Assembly: GCF_024519315.1 (NCBI RefSeq) | Contig: NZ_JANIIC010000073.1 | Coordinates: 1-45,839, forward strand | Reading direction: 5' to 3' | Length of the DNA stretch: 45,839 nt | Source: Streptomyces malaysiensis subsp. samsunensis | GTDB taxonomy: Bacteria; Actinomycetota; Actinomycetes; Streptomycetales; Streptomycetaceae | Part shown: in pieces, positions 42,489 to 45,839 of the stretch | How positions within the stretch are numbered: position 1 is the first letter of the stretch | How the letters are laid out: each line of letters starts with the position of its first letter | Translations under genes and position numbers: made by a program | Notes under the pieces: generated by a model | Database searches by the model: none | Told to the model about the DNA's origin: nothing | What the model saw: the letters and a program-made list of their open reading frames with translations, nothing else

Positions 42489-42851
42489 TCAGCGGCGCTC
42501 CACCCCGGTGTTCGCTCGGCTGCCCGGGCCGTCCGCGGTGGCGTCTCCGGTGCGCTCGGCCCGCAGCCGCCGACCTCCTGCCTCACGCGGACCCCGGACG
42601 CCCGTGGAGGCGTGCCCTCCCGCGGTGGCTCTGGCAGCTCCGGTGTCGACCGCCACATCGTCCGCCTCGGGGCCCGTCCTGGTGGGGGAGGACACCAGGG
42701 CCCAGATCAGGGAGGCCACTCCGGTGACGCCCTGAACCGAACCGCCGACCATCTGAGCGGTGTCCGGGCCGTTCATCCACCAGACGAAGGGGGTGGAGGC
42801 GGCCAGGACGGCCCCGACCGCGATGAGCGTGACTTTCCACTTGTGCGCCAT
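42489..42851 (-). CDS. Small two-helix membrane protein, partner of the NACHT gene
   Basis: A 120-residue protein of unknown function. After MAHKWK come two hydrophobic helices, about residues 7-26 (VTLIAVGAVLAASTPFVWW) and 35-53 (GGSVQGVTGVASLIWALV). The remaining 65 residues are soluble and low-complexity, ending AERTGDATADGPGSRANTGV. That ending closely matches SRTGDAVASKGGVANTGV in the N-terminus of the NACHT protein encoded just downstream. ATG 42851 has GGAGG immediately upstream; the open frame back to 43013 has no good start and looks non-coding. The two genes are likely one transcript, and the shared motif suggests the proteins meet at the membrane. Confidence 0.75.
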   Translation of the reverse strand: MAHKWKVTLIAVGAVLAASTPFVWWMNGPDTAQMVGGSVQGVTGVASLIWALVSSPTRTGPEADDVAVDTGAARATAGGHASTGVRGPREAGGRRLRAERTGDATADGPGSRANTGVERR

Positions 42852-43265
42852 GTCCTCCGTTGCCCTCCTCCTCGGAGCCGGCCCCGTGGAAGGCCGGGAG
42901 TCCCACCGGTGAACGCGCTCTCCTCCCGGACTCAGACGCTCATTGCAGAACGCCGGTTCCGGAGGGGTATGGGCACCATGGCACAGCTCCGCGGCCGTCG
43001 GGAACCACTCCACATACGCTTGCGGACAGCCTGGTGACCTGTACCGCGCGGGCCCCGGGCATCAGCGGGGCGATCGTCCGAACGGGCGCCTGCTCGCTCC
43101 AGCCGTTCCCGATCTCGTCGCCGCTGAGGTCCTGCGGGTCGGGGCGTGGGGTGACGGCTGGTGCTTCCGGCTGGTGGAGGACCGTAGGCGGCCCGCACGG
43201 TGGGGCCCCGTAGTACCCGGAGAGGGCGATCTCCTGCGACGAGTTGCACGTCCTGGGATTCTTCG
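42852..43265. other. Intergenic region upstream of the NACHT unit
   Basis: About 410 bases without a recognisable gene. The open frames here lack family similarity and overlap each other. It should contain the minus-strand promoter for the small membrane protein and NACHT genes and the 3' end of the DUF417 transcript. I see no clear operator. Confidence 0.4.
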
Positions 43266-43748
43266 CTATCGCGTTGTGGACTGCGTGCGTCGGCTGGCCT
43301 GTAGAGATTCGGCCGCCGTGAGCAGGGAAGCCCCGAGCAACACGATGTCCTTCACCAGGAATTGGCCGGCGAGGGAGAGCTTTGGTTCTCTGCGCCTCTC
43401 CTGCCATGCCTCGGGTGTTGTGGCCAGGAAACTGAGAGTTGTGGCGAATATCCCAGCAGCCCCCAGGCTTCCTAGCGCCGAGGCTCTCGGCGCGAACGGT
43501 CTCGCCGCAATCAATGATCCCGTAATCATCTCTGTTGCACCGATGACCCTGGCCAGTTTTTGTTCGCCGAGTTCGGTGAGGAGCCGTGAGAATAGAGGGC
43601 TCGCGGTGACCAAGGGTCGAATGTTCTCGACCTCATAACTTTCGAACTTGAGCCGCCCAATCGACAGGAGATTCAGCGCCAGTCCATAGCGGATTGTTGA
43701 GAATCCTGTGTTCTGAAGACCCTGGCCGACCATGGAACGCATTCTCAT
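43266..43748 (-). CDS. DUF417 family membrane protein (RclC/YkgB-like)
   Basis: A 160-residue inner-membrane protein with about four helices. The segment IGRLKFESYEVENIRPLVTASPLFSRLL is diagnostic of the DUF417 family ('GxLKFTxYEAxGIxPxVxxSP'), and GATEMITGSLIA and FLATTPEAWQ follow as in RclC. RclC is part of the E. coli response to reactive chlorine, but its biochemical role is not established. ATG 43748 has GGAGGG eight bases upstream; ATG 43772 is further from any site. It stands alone between intergenic stretches. Confidence 0.85.
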   Translation of the reverse strand: MRMRSMVGQGLQNTGFSTIRYGLALNLLSIGRLKFESYEVENIRPLVTASPLFSRLLTELGEQKLARVIGATEMITGSLIAARPFAPRASALGSLGAAGIFATTLSFLATTPEAWQERRREPKLSLAGQFLVKDIVLLGASLLTAAESLQASRRTQSTTR

Positions 43749-44049
43749 ACGGGTGTCCCTCCACATGTGCACCGCGGAACTCCCTGCGTCTGCTCAGCGT
43801 ACGCCAGGTCCTACTTCATGGCACGCCGACCCCGGGGCCTTTTCCGTATTTGCTGAGGAGAAGTATTATCTGGCGAGCGGAGCTGAAAAGGTTGAGCTTG
43901 CCGTACTTCTACCCGAACCGTTTGCGGGGCCGCAGCGTCAGCAGCGGCCCGAGGTGGATGATGATCCGGTCGGCTGCGGACTTCGAGACCCTGGGCAAAG
44001 GAGTCAGCTGGCGCAGAGTCAGGTTCGTCCGCGCAACGGAGTCGCTGGG
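43749..44049. other. Intergenic region without recognised gene
   Basis: About 300 bases between the DUF417 gene and the oxidoreductase gene. Several overlapping open frames exist, but none has family similarity or a good start. The stretch has an AT-rich part near 43845-43885 that may hold the DUF417 promoter. Confidence 0.4.
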
Positions 44050-45024
44050 CTACGCTGGCATGGTGTCCGAGGAGGCCGGGCCGGTGACGCGGAGCACGAG
44101 TTTGGTTCCGCCGGTGAGGCCCCTTGAGGACCGGTCGAAGGCGCCGGGGCCTTCATCAAGGGGAAGCACCTCTGTGGGCAGGTCGAGTACGCCGTCGCGG
44201 AGCTGGTCGGCGAGGACAGCGAGAGTCTCTGCGTCCGGACGGACGTAGAGATCGGTCGAAGCGAGTTCGGCGCTCGCGGCCGGGGCGTCCGAGGTGATGG
44301 AGCACAGTCGGCCACCCGGGCGGACGATTTCCGCGGCGGTGGCGGCCGTTCCGGGGGCTGCGGTGAGCGCCGCGTCGAAGACGCGCCCGACCTCGCGCGG
44401 CCAGGCGGGGCGGTGGTAGTCGATGACGTCTGTCGCGCCCAGGCGACGCAGCCGGTCAAAGGAGCGGGGAGACGCTGTCGCCGTCACCTGGACTCCGCCC
44501 GCGACCGCGAGTTGCAGGACGAGGGCTCCGGTCACTCCCGCTCCGTTCGTCACCAGCAGGTGCATGCCGCTGGACAGGTTCAACCAGTCCAAAGCCTGAC
44601 AGGCGGTCAGACCGTTGACGGGAAGGGCCGCCGCCCGCGCCGGGTCCAGGCCCTCGGGCAGAGGTGCCGCGTCCGCGGCTCGCAGCAGCACCTGCTCGGC
44701 CCACAAACCGCTGTGGCCGGGCAGCGGAGCACTGTGGGCCAGCACCAGGTCACCCACGGCAGGGGCCGTGACATCCGGCCCCACGGCGACGACACGACCT
44801 GCGCCCTCCACCCCGAGGGCCGCCGGAAGGCGCAGATCCACGTCCCATTTACCGGAGGCGACCAGTTGGTCCCAGGCCCCGACGCCGGCGGCCATGACGT
44901 CGAGCAAGATCTCGCCCGGCCCGGGTGACCGGGGCCTGGGCAGCCATAACGACTGGACCGCACCGGACTTCTCGGCGACCCCGCAGGCCCGCATCCGTGC
45001 ATCAACTGGCTCCGACTGCGGCAT
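44050..45024 (-). CDS. MDR-family NAD(P)H quinone oxidoreductase / zinc-less alcohol dehydrogenase
   Basis: A 324-residue medium-chain dehydrogenase/reductase. The GroES-like N-terminal domain carries PGPGEILLDVMAAGVGAWD and LGVEGAGRVVAVGPDV. The nucleotide-binding domain reads LLVTNGAGVTGALVLQLAVAGGVQVTATAS, a variant of the GxGxxG motif, then RLRRLGATDVIDY. The zinc ligands of alcohol dehydrogenases are absent, so a quinone oxidoreductase-type NADPH enzyme is likely. ATG 45024 has GGAGG five bases upstream and matches the family start; the open frame to 45093 has no site. Single gene; substrate unknown. Confidence 0.88.
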   Translation of the reverse strand: MPQSEPVDARMRACGVAEKSGAVQSLWLPRPRSPGPGEILLDVMAAGVGAWDQLVASGKWDVDLRLPAALGVEGAGRVVAVGPDVTAPAVGDLVLAHSAPLPGHSGLWAEQVLLRAADAAPLPEGLDPARAAALPVNGLTACQALDWLNLSSGMHLLVTNGAGVTGALVLQLAVAGGVQVTATASPRSFDRLRRLGATDVIDYHRPAWPREVGRVFDAALTAAPGTAATAAEIVRPGGRLCSITSDAPAASAELASTDLYVRPDAETLAVLADQLRDGVLDLPTEVLPLDEGPGAFDRSSRGLTGGTKLVLRVTGPASSDTMPA

Positions 45025-45140
45025 GACGCCTCCCGGGAGAATGGGGCTCGACGCGAGTATGCATCGCTGTGTTGACGCGGCGCCGGTCGCCACGCGTATC
45101 AGCTGTGAGGCGTCTCACCCCGAACGCTTTAGCTTGTGAT

Positions 45141-45719
45141 CTAACGTCTGCTTCGATGCTCGGCCATCTGGGTGGGGAGACCTATCTGCTCGTCGTCACT
45201 CTTGGGGGCCACCCCAAGGTTATGCCGCATCACGGTCCTCATGGCCCGAAGCATGTTCCAGATCTCTGCTTGGGTTTGGACCGCAGTGGCCATCGTCTCC
45301 CCAGGTTCGGGCTCTTCGCGCTCAAGGCGTTTGACCTGGCCATAGGCCTTGTTGAGGGCTTGGTTGACCTCACTCGCGCGTACGAGTACCTCGTCAGGGG
45401 CGATCATCTGCGCTTCGGAGTATCTGTCGCGGTGGGCTCTCTTGGCGTCATCGAGTGCCTCCCTGTCGGTCTCCTCGACGCTGCGTTCTCGCATGACATG
45501 CAAATGGTGGTTGAGCGCCGTAGTGAACTGACGTGCATCCCGATTGAGCTCCACGTAACAGGTGCGTCGGAGGAGCAGGTTCTCGCGGGCCTCCTCGTGA
45601 TCCCGAAGCAGTTCTATCTCCCGACGTTTTGCCCGTTCGGAGGCGCGCTGAGTGAGGAGCGATCCCCCCAGTGTTCCAGCCACACCTGCCACCGCGATGA
45701 TCACAGAACCAAGATCCAC
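45141..45719 (-). CDS. Hypothetical protein: N-terminal membrane helix and coiled coil
   Basis: A 192-residue protein not assigned to a named family. Residues 2-23 (LGSVIIAVAGVAGTLGGSLLTQ) form one membrane helix, followed directly by a highly charged helical stretch (ERAKRREIELLRDHEEARENLLLRR) likely to be a coiled coil, then mostly helical sequence with many acidic residues. This shape is common in actinobacterial single-copy proteins of unknown role. The GTG start at 45719 is preceded by GGGGGTT. No operon partner is visible before the window ends. Confidence 0.65.
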   Translation of the reverse strand: MDLGSVIIAVAGVAGTLGGSLLTQRASERAKRREIELLRDHEEARENLLLRRTCYVELNRDARQFTTALNHHLHVMRERSVEETDREALDDAKRAHRDRYSEAQMIAPDEVLVRASEVNQALNKAYGQVKRLEREEPEPGETMATAVQTQAEIWNMLRAMRTVMRHNLGVAPKSDDEQIGLPTQMAEHRSRR

Positions 45720-45839
45720 AGAACCCCCTCGAAGTCGTCTGCGATCACATCACCCCTGCTCGCTGCCCTCCGGTCGGCCGCCTCCGGGCTGCGAAGCCGG
45801 GGCTTGGTCCAGCCGAGTGTCTGCTTGAACAGGCGAAAT

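Noticed and set aside
43732..44248. Plus-strand open frames between the DUF417 and oxidoreductase genes
   Set aside because: Overlapping frames without recognisable motifs or ribosome-binding sites; they run into the antisense of both flanking genes.

Overview
The window looks like the chromosome of a Streptomyces or close relative. It has very high GC, strong third-position GC bias, frequent GTG and even TTG starts, a modular type I polyketide synthase (PKS), a type III PKS, a Ser/Thr kinase fused to WD40 repeats, a SpoIIE/RsbW-type phosphatase and many decayed insertion sequences. I see no rRNA, tRNA, CRISPR array or replication origin.

Layout. 1-3060 is a decayed zone: a 5'-truncated 2OG-Fe(II) oxygenase, a truncated and frameshifted MFS transporter, a TruD-like pseudouridine synthase with an in-frame stop and shifted segments, then ISL3-like and IS6-like transposase relics. 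3437-7617 is a five-gene methoxymalonyl-ACP operon in FkbK-J-I-H-G order. 7726-9018 is a convergent gene fusing a cysteine-less carboxymuconolactone decarboxylase-like domain to a PD-(D/E)XK-like domain whose nuclease residues are changed. 9445-23322 encodes one PKS polypeptide of about 4,625 residues: KSQ-AT-ACP / KS-AT-DH-KR-ACP / KS-AT-KR(inactive)-ACP-TE. It carries its own loading module, two extensions and a release domain, so it should make a complete triketide. Similar 16-bp inverted repeats, resembling the PimM (PAS-LuxR) operator, lie upstream of both the methoxymalonyl operon and the PKS. They tie the two units into one regulon whose regulator is not in the window.

23383-27943 (minus) holds an intact kinase-TPR-WD40 protein and, downstream of it, a broken FHA-kinase gene. 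28208-29830 is a transposon graveyard (IS630, IS110, IS5-like). 29959-32133 encodes a PAS/GAF-SpoIIE-HATPase stress regulator. 32255-33439 (minus) is an orphan type III PKS with its catalytic triad intact. 33690-39255 is a catabolic divergon: a relic of a semialdehyde dehydrogenase, a GntR regulator, a DapA/NanA-family aldolase or dehydratase, an MHS-family transporter, and DhaK and DhaL. Palindromes suitable for the GntR protein lie in front of the aldolase/transporter pair and of the regulator itself.

39436-42851 (minus) is a two-gene unit: a 120-residue two-helix membrane protein followed by a NACHT NTPase with a large multi-pass membrane domain. Both carry the same Gly/Ala/Thr-rich 'RTGDA...ANTGV' motif, which suggests they work together, possibly in defence or signalling. 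The right end carries a DUF417 (RclC-like) membrane protein, an MDR-family oxidoreductase and a small membrane/coiled-coil protein.

The best candidates for something undescribed are the self-contained methoxymalonyl triketide PKS with its double-degenerate CMD/PD-(D/E)XK partner, and the NACHT/membrane-protein pair.
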